A stretch of 64,000 nt of DNA, taken from contig JAKZHN010000029.1 of assembly GCA_037179335.1 (NCBI GenBank), positions 124,001-188,000 of the forward strand, in the 5' to 3' direction. Every line of letters begins with the position of its first letter. Positions within the stretch are counted from its first letter, which is position 1. This stretch comes from Cyclaneusma minus (Eukaryota; Ascomycota; Leotiomycetes; Marthamycetales; Marthamycetaceae). The notes under the pieces are model-generated. The model had not been told where the DNA came from and ran no database searches. It was given only the letters and a program-made list of their open reading frames with translations. The translations under genes and the position numbers were made by a program. Shown here piece after piece: positions 38,421 to 50,499 of the stretch.

Positions 38421-41400
38421 TGAGATAATAGCTTTATTTTAAGCAAGCTATAAATAATTTTTAAATATATACTTTAATTATTAGCAATATAGTTTTTTAA
38501 ATATAAAATAAAATACCGGATAATCCAGTAATTTTATGAATTTTTTGCTTGCCATTTTTTTTTATATTTTTTTATATATTTTTTAAATTGTTTTTTAAAA
38601 ATTCTAAAAAATATTGATATTTGTTTAAAGTCATTAAATTGGCTAAAAATAATAATAAAAATACTTTTGCTTTAAAAAAATTATAATTATTGCGGAAATT
38701 AATTGTCAAAAACAAATTTTAATATTATAGCAATAGAAATTTTGGAAAATTCAAAAAAACATAGTTTTTTTTACTTTTGCCTATTTTTTAAATTTCCAAA
38801 AAATAAAATAAAAAAGCTTTATAAAACCCTGCTTTTTAAATAATTGTTTTTGCTTTATTATTTATTTTTTTACTGACTTTTTTAATTTGCTTATATATAA
38901 GTAAATTTGGAAAAAACTTCCTTTGCAGCCTTTTGGTATATTTAATTGCCTAATTGCATTTAGGACTTTATTATATTTTACGCTATTTTTTTGGCCTTAT
39001 TTATAAAATTGCTTTTGCTATTGCTAAATTAATTGCTTTTAGCAATTTAAAAATTCTATTATTAATATTATCTTTAATATTAAACTCGGCTAAATTATTT
39101 ATAAAAATCAAATAATTTAAAAGCAATTTTTTAAAACCCACCAAATTGGGTTTTTTTTATACTTGTTTTAAAAAATAGAAAATTTAAAATATACAAAGCT
39201 TTAATTTAATCTCTATTAATAAATAATTAAAAAAAATACAACGAATTTGATAGCGCAATAGTATATTTGCTATTTTTTAGATAAATAAAATAAATTTTAT
39301 AATTATTTTTGCTCCCTTTGGATTAAATATAATTATATTAAAAAACAATCCGGTATAAATATCGCTTTATAATAGCCATGAAAATATAAAAATTGTTATA
39401 TAAAATAAGTATTTTTATTAAATTTTCTAGCAAATAATAAAAATTAAAATCCCCTATTATTAAAGTATATTTTATTGGTTATTTAATAAAATTGGCTTTT
39501 AAAATAAAAAAATGGATTTTGTAATATTATTTTTATATGCCTTTAAAAGATTATAAATATTAAAAATTTAAAAATTTAAAAAAGTGGCTTTAGGGCTAAA
39601 ATATAAATTAATTAATATAACGTTTATTAAAAAATAGCAGATTTTCTAGGTATTAATTGGGATTTTTTAATTAATATAAATAGCTATTTTAAAATGGCCT
39701 TTAAGCGGAAAAATGGTATAAAAGCTATTAATATTATAATTTTTAACTGCTTATATATTTAAATTAATTTGTAATCTTTAAATAATAAAAATTTGGAAAT
39801 TCCTAGCTAAATTTACTAAATTTAATATTGGGTCCATTATTTTTATTAATTTGTATATATTATATTATAGTATTCGAAATAATTATTATGCATTTATTTA
39901 AAATTTTCCAGTATTTTTATATTTTTATTAATATTTTCATTTTACGGCCAAAACGCCTATATATTTGCTATAAAAGCAAGAGCTATTAAAATTGGCCAAA
40001 AAATTGTAATTCAAATTTTAATTTTGTTTGAAAAAATTAGAATTTTGGAAATAAAGCAGCAAAACGGTGTATATTTAAAAAAAAAATGTTTTATTTAAAA
40101 TTGGCGGAAAACCTTTTTTAACCTTTTTGCAAAAGGGCTTTTTTTATTAAATAATTAATTGAAATAATATTTTAATTATATTTTTACTATAAAATATAGG
40201 CTTATTTTTAAAGCGCTAGCGCATTATTTCGCGCTTGGATTTTAGGATTTTATATAAAGATAAAAGACATATATCATTTATATATTTGTAATTAGCGTAT
40301 TTTAATAATTTTATCTCAAAGCAGTTTTTAATATAATAAGCTTTTATATATTTCCCGTAAATTAAAATATTTTTAATATTAGCAATTAAAATATTAAACG
40401 GCTTTAAAATAGGCTTTGAATAGCTTCTAAATCTTAGCTTTTAAATTTAATAATATATGCATTTTAATAAATTTACTAATTTGCTCCGCTAAAGCATATT
40501 TAATAATTAAAAAACTGTGTTTTTTATTATTATTTAAAATCGTTTTTGGCTATACCGCTTAAAAAATCTCCAATTCTAAATAGGTTTTTTTATTATTTTT
40601 TAAAATCCGATTAATTATAATTAATTTATACATTTTTAATAAAAATAGATTTTTTAATACTTTATAAATAAAAATAAAAAATAAAGCTTTTAAAAGCAAG
40701 CTTTAAAAAAAACCCTAATTAAAGCTTGGGCTGCTTTAGTATTAAAGGCTTAAAAATATTATATTGCTATTAAGCTTTTAAAGGCTTATGAAAACCCTAA
40801 AATAGCCTAGTTTATTCAATTCAAAATTAATATAATTAATTATTTAAAATGCTAATTAAAAGCAAAGCTTTTTATCCAGCTTGCTATTTTTTATTTTTTA
40901 TAAAAAGCCAGCTTTAATAATTATTCCTTTATACCAGTAGGAGCTTTAAAGCGGAAAAGAAGAAAAAAGCCTTAAAAAACTTAAATAAAAATTTAATCGA
41001 GTATATTTAAAAAATACTAGCTGGCGTAAAAATATTAAAATATAATTTATATATTATTTTAATTATAATAATATATATTTATAAAGTAAATTTTTAAATA
41101 AAGGCTTTAATAATATAAATAAGGGCTAGTTAAAAAAATAGTAAAAACTTTTGCGCCCTAAATTATAAAAGCCATTAATGCTTTTTAAAATATGTCAATA
41201 AGGGGTTTAAAAAAATTTGCCTTTTTAAAATATATATAAATATTGGAAATTAATATTTTTAAAGCTATAAAATTATTTTAATAATTAGCGATTGGCTTAA
41301 ATATAGCAAATATATAATTTCTGCTTATATTAATATTGCCGCTTTATTTTTGCAATTGCAATAATAATAATAATATTTTAATTATTTTGCGATATATAGC

Positions 41401-42865
41401 AATAAAGTAAATTGGATAAAATAATTCGAATAGGCCTGGTTTTAAAAAATAATATTGCGATTTAACCAAGAATTTATTTCAGCGTGAGTGATATTGTTTT
41501 TCGCAGTAATTTTTTAAAAGGCATTTTTTTTTTCCAAAAAAAAATTTAAGCTTAAAATCCCGGCACAAATTAGGGAAATCTTATGCTAAATATTTATTTT
41601 AAATATATAAAATACATTTAAGGAAATTTTTCAAATTGGCTTTAATTAAAGCTAAAATAGGAATCGGAGAAAATAATAATAAAATAAAACCAAAAAAATT
41701 AAAGCTGAAGCGGAGTAGAAAATAATAGAGTTTAAAGCATCATGATTTTAACGCTAAAAAATCTGATAAAAAGTTTGAAATATTGCAAATAGAAGGCATT
41801 TTATAATTGGCAAAATAAAATAAAAATTTAAATAATAATCAAATAAAAGCTTTCTAATAAATTCATTAATTTTAATTATTTAAAATAAATTATTTAATAA
41901 AAATATAGCTTTGTAAAAAAAAAGGAAATAGGAAATTTTAAATACCCAGCAGCTATGTTTTTAATTTAAAGCTTCCCCTTTATTTAGCTATTAAAATTTA
42001 AAAGTCATGCATAAATTATAGCTTTTTTATATAATTTATTAGTTCTATAAAAATATAATAATTGTTTGGCAGTTATTTTATAGAATTGGATATATTATAG
42101 TATTTAAAGGACCCGATATATAATATTTAAAGTAATAGCTAAAATAATAGTATATTTAAAACAAAATAATTATGCGTTAAAAATTGGCCAATTTTTGCAA
42201 TATTATATTTTCCCTTTATAAAAAAGCCTAAAACATTTCTAGGGTATTTATATTTAAGCGCTTAAATTTAAGCTTTTGGGGAAATAATATTTATATATAT
42301 ATAAAGGCTTCTCTATTTAATATATTTTATTTTAAAAGCATAGCAGTCCGATAAATTATTATTTCGACTATTTTTAGACTAATATTAAAATTAGCTATAA
42401 TATTTTATTTTTAAAGGAAAATTCTAAAAGCGATTTAGCAAATATTAGTATATTTTATTATTATTATATATTTTTTAAAGGAAATTGCGAAGGCTTTTGC
42501 ATAAATCCGTTTGCGATAATATTAATTACTTATTTGAAGATAAAAAAATCATACTTTTTAAAATTAATGCCTATAAATTCCTTGCGAAATCCGGGCTTAT
42601 AATTTATTAAATAGAAACTAAAAAATAAAAAAATTTGTATTAAATAGCCTTTTTAATTAAAGGGTAAGCTTTTTATATATAGCTAAGCCTGTATAAGCCC
42701 TTTAGATTAGCTTATAGCTAAATTACGCTAGGCTATTCTATGGGGTAGTGATCCCTATACTAATACCTGATATTTAATATTTGACATTTTTTTTATATAT
42801 TTTTATATTTATTTCCTTTTTATTTATTTATTTATTTATGTTTTTAATTTAAATATTTAAAAAAT

Positions 42866-43006
42866 ACCGTATTAATGCTGTATAATATAAAAATACCATA
42901 AAAATACCGTATAATTAAAAAATACCGTATAAATACCGTAATAAAAAATATACCGTTATAATACCATGCTTTACGGTATTTATACGGTACGTATACGGTA
43001 TTTCAA
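42866..43006. repeat. ATACCGTA-type array with 19-bp hairpin
   Basis: The motif ATACCGTA/ATACCGTT recurs about six times on the plus strand up to 42,955, then appears inverted (TACGGTAT) three times to 43,005. Arms 42,923-42,941 and 42,971-42,989 are exact reverse complements separated by 29 nt. The array marks the change from AT-rich to balanced composition. Confidence 0.85.
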
Positions 43007-43187
43007 ACCCCCCCCCATTCCGTTAAGGTACCTACCAGTCCTGCCTGCCGCGCGTGTGAGCAAGTCCCACTTCAGCTTATCTGGGGGGGAAACAGAAGGT
43101 TATATACCTGCCTACCTAGGTAAACTTCAGTCCGGATCAAATGGAGTTTTAAGGTTTCATGGCTACCTACACTTTATATGGGATTTT

Positions 43188-43296
43188 GTCAGGTCCGAAC
43201 GCAAAAGCACTAACCACCAAGCCAGGTCCCGGACGATAGGCCATTCCATTTCTAGCTATATATGCACTCCCTGCATCGGAGTGCCACAGCCACCCC
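43188..43296 (-). repeat. Dispersed tRNA-like repeat, copy B
   Basis: Copy of the family seen at 9,781. On the minus strand it contains an A-box-like TGGCTTGGTGGTTAGTGC followed, some 25 bp from its start, by a B-box-like GCGTTCGGACC. It opens the first half-kilobase tandem unit. Confidence 0.75.
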
Positions 43297-43605
43297 CTAC
43301 CAGACTAGCTAGCAGCTGTTTGTTACCTTAAGAGTCATAGCAGCCTTCTATGTCCTCTTAGTCAGCCCTGCAAGTGCCTGTAACAAAGGAAACCACACTT
43401 TATACAACCCACATAGGGAGGACGCCAATTGCCTTACAACCCACATAGGGAGGAAGCCATTTTCCTTTTTAGAAATGGGGTGCCTTACGGCTTATTAAGG
43501 TGACAGAACACCGCGCATCCATTAAGGCAGGTTTACCGTACAAGGCTCTTTCCCTCAGGCCGCCCTGAGGCCTCAAATTCAGGAAAATTTCAATTAAACA
43601 CTGAA

Positions 43606-43710
43606 CTTGTCGGGATTCGAACCCTGGTTGCAAGTCAGGCAGTGGTCTGGTCTATTTAGACTTACGATATAACCCTAATGCGCTGGCTGGTGGTTAGCCC
43701 CAGATGGATC
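43606..43710 (-). repeat. Second tRNA-like segment
   Basis: On the minus strand this contains an almost perfect pol III B box (GGTTCGAATCC) at about 43,612-43,624 and, upstream, GGGGCTAACCACCAGCCAGC. The T-stem and acceptor stem do not pair fully, so it is not a working tRNA gene; it may be a decayed tRNA-derived SINE. Confidence 0.4.
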
Positions 43711-43715
43711 TCCAC

Positions 43716-43830
43716 TGTCAGGCTCAAATACAAAAAGCATTAACCACCAAGCCAGGTCCCGTAGGACGATAGGCCATTCCATTTCTAGCTACTTATGCAT
43801 CCGTTCTGGGTCACGTCCCACAGCCACCCC
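43716..43830 (-). repeat. Dispersed tRNA-like repeat, copy C
   Basis: Same core as copies A, B and D (TAACCACCAAGCCAGGTCCC at 43,741). Its B-box-like end has drifted to GTATTTGAGCC on the minus strand. Confidence 0.75.
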
Positions 43831-44193
43831 CGGTCAGCAAGCAGGATAGCTGTTACCTTAAAGTCATAGCAGCCCTCTATGTCCTTTAGTCAGCCCTGTC
43901 AAGTGCCTTCCTCTTGACTGTACAAGGGAAACCCCACAATATTGAAGCCTTTTCAGGAAATGTCTTAAAGCAGGCTCACTTTGCTTAGTTACAGGAAGGC
44001 GGAAGGCCATGATTACAACCCATATAGGGAGGACAGAATTTGATGACATCTTTTTAGAGTGTAGCTCCACTTTTGGGGGTGATTATTAAGGTGACAGAAC
44101 ACCGCGCCGGAAACCAGTCCGTTAAGGCAGGTTCACCCTTCTGCTTAAGGCAGGCACACTAGAAGGCTGTTTCCACAGGCTGCCTTGGGCCCC

Positions 44194-44300
44194 CTGTCAG
44201 GTCCGAACGCAAAAGCACTAACCACCAAGCCAGGTCCCGTAGGACGATAGGCCATTCCATTTCTAGCTACATATGCACTCCCTGCATCGGAGTCCCACAG
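44194..44300 (-). repeat. Dispersed tRNA-like repeat, copy D
   Basis: Almost identical to copy B, including GTCAGGTCCGAACGCAAAAG and CTCCCTGCATCGGAGT. It ends where the tandem repeat breaks off. Confidence 0.75.
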
Positions 44301-45032
44301 ATTTCGCTATTCCCCGGAGCGGAGCGGAGGAAGGTGATGGGAATACATGGTTCAGGTGAGCTGGGGAGCCTGGCTGGTGGTGCACAGTAAGGGGCCCCTG
44401 GTGATGTTCAATCATGCTTTTATATCGGCCCTGGTAATATGGAAGAGAAAAGGATAGAGGGCATGATTCCCTGTAAGACAAGTGAGTTAAGTAAAGTAAG
44501 GGGCTGACCGACCGACCACATGTCCATTTGAGCAGCTTGGCAACCTGGAATCAATGCTCTTTCAAGAAATGTCAATCGCTTCCCTTGCTTTGTGTTTGTT
44601 CGGAGAGAGAGAAAGAACGTGGAACATTTTTTTATACAGATTTGTATAGAAGCCGGGTGAAACATGTCTGAGTGATCAGAACCTAGCTAGGTAGGTACCA
44701 ATTGGGGCTGGCAAGGAGAACGCTAGTTTTGAACTTTGGAGAAAGCGTGGCAGGGAAAGGACGGGAAATGAAGGCAACTTGAATTAGAAGGAGAGGGGTC
44801 AAGATCCCACCTACCTCTATATATGGGACGGACGGACTTTTGGAAATAGCCAGGTAAAGGTTTTGTCGTTTTGGCAGCATCTAAATAGCTTCATTTTGCT
44901 GCTTGGTTATCTGCTTTCCGTGGGGTAAAGCTACCTCTGGCGCCCAGTATCAGAGATCTGGATCTCAACCTCTTGGGCGGGCAGCTCAACGAAAGAAAGG
45001 GGTAGCGATTGCCAAGCCACAATATTCCATTC
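44301..45032. other. Intergenic, no gene seen
   Basis: GC-balanced stretch between the tandem repeat and the DUF7587-like gene, with only short open frames without domains. It probably includes the 3' untranslated region of the neighbouring minus-strand gene. Confidence 0.5.
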
Positions 45033-45900
45033 TCATACTGGGATCGCTCCAATCCACGCGCACGAGGCTTCCCTTCTTGCCCTCGCGGTTGAACCTCCTT
45101 CCAGTGACAGCACCTTATTCTCAGTTAGCACATCAGCTACGAACGATTCAGCTTTGTACTTACTCCTTCCATTCCAATCACTCCATTCGCTATACCCATT
45201 CAGTACGCTTGGTCCGTATACCCAGAGGCGCGGCATCAACTCTGCTGGGATATCACGTATGGTGAGCCATTCGGACCGCTGGACTATCCGAGGGTCGAGT
45301 TCGAACTTGGATGCTATTTCCGTCATTGGAAACACCATCGTGCCTGTCTCGCGATGCTTCCAGCCCCGAAGTTGGAAGTCGTCCACTTCTCGTCCGAAAG
45401 CAGCTGCAGTGCCATGGATACGGAGGCTCGCACGTACAAAATTGGAGGTATCGATCACTGCAACGAACACCCTTTTCGCTGGCCTTCCTGTGAGGAAACT
45501 GTCAGCAAGACTTTGTTGATGTTGGGTGCCCATCTCAGAATCGTGCTCTTACTGGAGTTGAAATCATCGCCTCTCTCAAGATGAAAGAATGCTCTCTGGT
45601 GTGCCTCGTCTGTGGTACGATATCAGCTTTCATCTTCTTTTGCAATGTCGCGCAGTAAGGATTCGACTCACCTGAATCGTCAAACAGAGATATGAACGGG
45701 GTGGATGGCCCTGACCGATTCCCCCACCTCAGATGTCTCCTTACTGATCTTGGATTGAACCAACACTCGTGGTCGCGACCGGTCCAGTAGCCAGTTGACC
45801 AGAAACCATCGTCGGGGTTGTATTTCGTGTAGGAATGCGCATGTTGGACCCGGTACAGTCTTGGCCTTCCGTTGGAATCCACGGCAGGTGGCCGAGCCAT
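45033..45900 (-). CDS. Conserved hypothetical protein, DUF7587-like
   Basis: Three exons, complement(join(45033..45487, 45553..45609, 45672..45900)), 246 residues; GT-AG junctions in frame. The N-terminus PRLYRVQHAHSYTKYNPDDG with FW following, and ending in STPFISLFDDS, resembles the opening of fungal DUF7587 proteins, where a short motif (here DEAHQRAFFHLERG) follows. The C-terminal half (RVFVAVIDTSNF, MTEIASKFELD, WLTIRDIPAELM, LWVYGPSVLNGYSEW) fits a compact globular fold that in this family looks like an ADP-ribosyltransferase-type domain. No signal peptide or membrane segment is present. Function is unknown. Reading through intron 2 would also stay open but ends early. Start: first Met before the conserved block. 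Confidence 0.72.
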
Positions 45901-47265
45901 CTTCGAGCCAGTTCCGTGAGTAGGAAAGCTCTATGGCCAGGTCTTGTAGAAGTGAGAAGACGTGGACAGCAGAACGGAAATATTTATTGTAGATGCGAGC
46001 TCGGCAAGCAGCATCTCTTTCTTAGGTGCCGGACCGCAACCTGGCTTTTGCCCAGATTCAGCAAACGGGAACATACGCTCAACTGACTAGCGGAATCCAC
46101 CTCAAGTGAGATCAACAAGGAGCCTGGAGGGACAAAAATGAAACCAGGAAGGAGAAGGGCAATCGCAAAGAACAAAAAGAAGCAGATTGTGGACGATTCA
46201 ATTTCATAATTGCTTTCTCACTTCACAATTCACCTGAAGTTGCGAGTCCAGGATTTTAAATGGCATCTCTGAGGTCGCAACCATTCACGCGCAACACTAG
46301 CGAATCCGTCGTCACCTAAAAACAATAGCACTCTCTTATCTAGGTATAATTTATTGAACTTGCTAGATACCGGTTTTTCCCTTCTTTGTTTTTCTTTTCG
46401 TCGTCGATAACAAGCATTTCCCCCCTCAAGCCGCGACAACCTCAAGCAGTGGCACGATGCAATTGCGTCGAGACGCTCTGGCATCACCGGCGACATCGTG
46501 ATGCTGATAATTAGCAGCTTCAAGCCGAACACAAGATAGCAATATGCATACTTCTTTCAGGGAGAGAAAACCTACTATGGATCAAAAGGGCGCCCGGCAA
46601 CAATCCTTCTGCGGCCATGATGACATTGGTCCACAGGTCCTTCAGAACCTGGAAGGTGATCACATTTGGTCTCGATATTTGGGAAGACTCGCAACAGAAA
46701 GGTTGTGATCGTGAGGCACGGTCAGGTTGGTTACACAGGACCCCAACATGACCCACCTGGCGATGGCTGCCTAATATTTTGCATACTCTAGCGCTAATAA
46801 GACCGGACAGTCTTCCCCCCGGTTCTCTCTTGGTATTCCATGTAATTTTCCAAAACATGTTACATTTATTCATCGCGACATTCCAGAAGCGCAGGCGTTC
46901 TGATTGGCCAGCCCATTTTGAATCCCCTTCACTAGTCCCAGAACTCCTCCCAACCAACACTTATAAGCCTGTGAGTCGCTGTTGGGTCTGCCATCTTCAT
47001 GCAAGGGTCCATGCAGTTTACCAGGCAGCCATCCCAAAAGAAAGAACATTGATTGCTAGGACTTGTGAGTCATCGTTGTTGTAACCTGCTAACTTCACCG
47101 ATACAACCAATGATCGTGTTCCAACACTGTGATTTGGGCGCCACTTAAAGGTGGAATTCCCCCCTCGACCTTTCTTCCCGTCTTCCCTACGTGTAGCCAA
47201 TTTTTCCACTTTTCCCTCAGTCCAAGAACCCCAAACCTAGGTACACACCTACAAGAACGAAAATT
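45901..47265. other. Divergent intergenic region
   Basis: 1.4 kb between the starts of the DUF7587-like (minus) and dioxygenase-like (plus) genes, so both promoters should lie here. Open frames at 46,230-46,532 and 46,520-46,960 (minus) lack domains and splice support. Confidence 0.5.
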
Positions 47266-49019
47266 ATGGCAACCACCGATCACCCCGGTGAGACGGTCCA
47301 AAACTACACTTTCGAGAACGAAGATCCGAGCACTATGGCGGGCGCCAGCTACCAGGCGCATGGGAACAAGAGGTCTCGAGTCGACAACGATGCCATCGTT
47401 ATCGAAGATGATGACGAACAAGGCATCCCTCCAGACAGCGCCGCTGTACTTCTGGTGGAAGTAGACAATGCTCTCGAAGAGCATAAGGCCGTCTTTGCAA
47501 TTGGGGGCAAGATCGACCAAAGTGCAAATCCAGTCATCATCCGCTGGGACTCTGCTGGAAACGACGGACAAGGCCGGAAAGTCACACTGCCGGTCAATGA
47601 CCACGCTGAGAATCAAGCTGCGTTTACCCAGTTGGTAACGGACTGCGAGTCTGTCACTTTTGGCAAAGGGAAGGAAGATGTTTTGGACGAGGAGTACCGG
47701 AAGGCGGGTAAGATGGATGTGACGGAGTTTTGTACTAACTTCAACCCTGCTGAGCATGGAGTCATCGATACTTTGGCCCAGGCGCTGGTTGGTGCGGTTG
47801 GAGACAATGAGAACAGAAATGGTATCAGAGCTGAGTTGTACAAGCTCAATGTAAGTCTAGTAGTGGGATATAGGGATTTTTGTTATGGCATTCACCACTG
47901 ACTGAATGGCAGATCTACTCCGGCCCCAATGGAAAGTTCAAGTCTCACGTGGATACCCCTCGATCCGAGAGTCAAATGGGCTCCCTCGTTGTCTGCCTGC
48001 CTTATCCCCATCAAGGTGAGTGGCGCAATTTCATGGAAGATGAATAGAATACTAAAAGCTGCGCAGGTGGAGCTCTAGCAGTGCGACATGGCAAGGAGGA
48101 AGTCCTCTTCGACTGGTCATCCAACAACCCCGACTCTACTCAATGCATCGAATGGGCGGCATTCTTCTCGGACTGCGAGCATGAAGTACTCGAAGTCAAA
48201 GAAGGTCATCGGGTAACGCTAACCTACAACCTTTACTGGACGACATACGGCCCATCTCTCATGGCAACGCATCTTCCTGCTCTGCACCAGTTATCTCTTT
48301 ACTTTTACGCAGCTCTAGAGAAGCTCTTGAAGTGTTCCACGTTTCTTCCTAAAGGTGAGTTCTTCCAAGTACCGAGCATTTTCTCGGTCGTCAGCATCAA
48401 TAGCAGCGGGTTAGTGATAACTGTTTGTAGGTGGACTTGTCGGGTTTGCCTGTAAACACGGTTACCCACACACTTCGAAGTCTGTTATTCCCAAACTCGA
48501 AGGAATGCTCAAAGGCATCGATATGCTTGTGTACCAAGCTCTGAGACGCCTTTGCGGATCGGCCAATGTGCGCCCAGTTCTTGATTACCGTGAAGGAGAC
48601 GATGATGGAGATTACGATGATGAAGACGAAGACGAAGACGAAGAAGACACAAATAAGGGCAAACACCCTGTTGTCGACTTATCGGAAAAGTCTCGATTGG
48701 CATCCTCCTTGAAAGGGGTAGATCTCTACGATGACGACAATTACGAACAGCACGAGATGCAGCCAGAGGATATTGGCTTTGACAAAATGCCGGTCGTCTG
48801 GTTAGATGGCCACCCGGTTTCCGACGGCGACACGAAATGGGCGCTTGCAGCTGGGTTTATCGCGGTAAGTCTGCGGCCCCGCCCCCCCAGATCTTCTAAA
48901 CGAGTATACTATGCTGATAATTTGATACTTAGTATGGAAACCAAGCCAGCCTCGGGTCGTACTACTCTTCGGCTGTCATCATCTCAGAGGTTTCGAGTCT
49001 TCGGAAGAGGAATATTTGA
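47266..49019 (+). CDS. 2-oxoglutarate/Fe(II) dioxygenase-like protein
   Basis: Five exons, join(47266..47850, 47913..48015, 48067..48354, 48431..48864, 48933..49019), 498 residues, all junctions in frame. The core reads YKLN-IYSGPNGKFKSHVDTPR: the HVD pair gives two iron ligands (His/Asp). Later SDCEHEVLEV offers the distal His, and HRVTLTYNLY the Arg that would bind 2-oxoglutarate. An acidic low-complexity insert (DEDEDEDEE) lies in exon 4. The short last exon ends YGNQASLGSYYSSAVII and a basic tail. This matches a large fungal family of uncharacterised Fe2OG oxygenase-domain proteins; substrate unknown. The copia element begins 108 bp after the stop codon, so its 3' untranslated region may be interrupted. 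Confidence 0.85.
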
Positions 49020-49127
49020 TCTTCCTGATCCTAGAGCTGGGCTGAAGTAGGATCGACCCTTGTGACCGGTCTCCGAGGGATTTGTGGGGACGCTTGATTT
49101 CGGAGAATGCGGTTTTGTTGAAGTGAG

Positions 49128-49267
49128 TGTTAGAATGCCTTAGCAATCAGGCACCCAGCTAGAGCTAGCGTAGCTAGTGTAGTGGAGTGGTTTAAGTATG
49201 GTTTTTATATTTTATTTAAACCACCATTTTAATATATTAAAAATTACCCATATAATCTAATTTAATA
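49128..49267 (+). repeat. Copia 5' LTR
   Basis: Starts TGTTAGAATGCC and ends TTTAATA. It includes CCAGCTAGAGCTAGCGTAGC, shared with the 3' LTR. Confidence 0.9.
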
Positions 49268-50421
49268 AATTATAAATCCGGCGCCAAATAAATGCTAAAA
49301 TTAAATTTTCTAATTAATGCATAATTGTTTATTTAATAAATTAAATAAATTTTAATACATTTAAGCAGGTTGAAAATAATTTAAGCCGATAATTCCATAT
49401 GCCAAATATTTATCCCATTAATTATTTTAATTTTATAATTTTTAAAAACTCCCAAATGCATTTAAAAGGTTTTTAAAAATTCCCCAATAAAAAAATTGTT
49501 ATATTTTGCCATTTGCTATTATTTCGGATTAATTCAATATTTATAAGGCTGGAATACACTATAAATTAATAAATGAAATATATATTTTTATAAATCCATA
49601 TATATACCGATTTAAATATAAAGCCGATTTAATATATTGCATTTTTTAAAAGCGCTTTTAAGCGTTTGCAATAATAGAATTTATTAATATTATTTTTTAA
49701 ATATATTGATTTTTAAAAGAAAAAAAGCAAAGCGAAATAAATTATTTCCCGTTATATATTAATTTATTTCGGTATTTGAAAGATAATAGCTAAATTATAA
49801 AGCTTATTTAATTAAAAGCGTTAAAAAATCCGCTTTAAAAAAGTTTTTTTCTTTTTACAATTATTTAATTATTTATTAAATATTAAGAAATTTTTTTTAA
49901 TTTTTTTTAATATTTATTAAAATCCCTTTAATTATTTATGCAATAGTTTCCTTTATAGAATTTAATGCTTATTTTTTAAAGATATTTCTTAGTTTAATAA
50001 TAGCGTATTTTGGTTTTAATAATATAAATATTTTATTAAATATTTTAAATACAAAGCTATAAGATATTTTTAAAAAACAATATTAAAATATATTTCAAAA
50101 CCCTTTTAAATTTAATTTGCAATTAAGCCAAAATCTTTTGCAAATAACTCAAAAAATACAATATTTAATAAAAAAAGTCTATAATTTTTATTACCAAAAG
50201 CCTTTTTAAAAAAGCTAAAGCAGCAATAAAAAATATTGGCGACAATTTTTTTACTAAAATAAATTTAATTTTTTTTATTAATTTTAAAATATAAAAGGTT
50301 TTTTTACAATTTAGGATTTTTTTTAAAATTAGTATTTTGGTATTATAAATTTTGCCAGCCGTTTTTAAAAAGCAAATTAAAATCTAAAGGCAATAAATTC
50401 AATTTTGGAAATCTTCAATAT

Positions 50422-50452
<31 letters not shown>

Positions 50453-50499
50453 GCAATTTTAAATTAAAATTATTTATATAAAAAATTATATTTAAAGCT

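Larger units (their letters stand above)
17090..42870. repeat. AT-rich island of decayed transposons (RIP-like)
   Basis: About 25.8 kb with composition abruptly more AT-rich than either flank, no intact gene and stop codons in every frame. Broken-frame reading finds gypsy, LINE and inverted-repeat elements, listed separately. Related repeats inside differ largely by transitions, as expected for RIP, the fungal process that mutates duplicated DNA. AT percentage and RIP indices were not calculated. Parts without a named feature (about 22-25, 26.5-30.9, 33.5-37.5 and 39-42.7 kb) are similarly AT-rich, and I recognise nothing specific in them beyond likely extensions of the listed elements. Confidence 0.9.
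43188..44300. repeat. Tandem repeat, units of about 530 and 480 bp
   Basis: Unit 1 starts at 43,188, unit 2 at 43,716, and a truncated third at 44,194. Shared landmarks in order: the tRNA-like repeat, CAGCTGTT-like sequence, AGTCATAGCAGCC...TCTATGTCC, AGTCAGCCCTG, CAACCCA(C/T)ATAGGGAGGA, and AAGGTGACAGAACACCGCGC followed by TTAAGGCAGGTT. Unit 1 has CAACCCACATAGGGAGGA twice. Similarity breaks near 44,300 in a GGAGCGGAGCGGAGG run. No intact coding region was recognised. Confidence 0.75.

Noticed and set aside
43606..43710. A functional tRNA gene
   Set aside because: The B box is good, but T-stem and acceptor pairing fail and no proper anticodon arm can be drawn.
46230..46960. Two minus-strand open frames of 100 and 146 codons
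   Set aside because: No domain, no consistent splice pattern, and position in a divergent promoter region.
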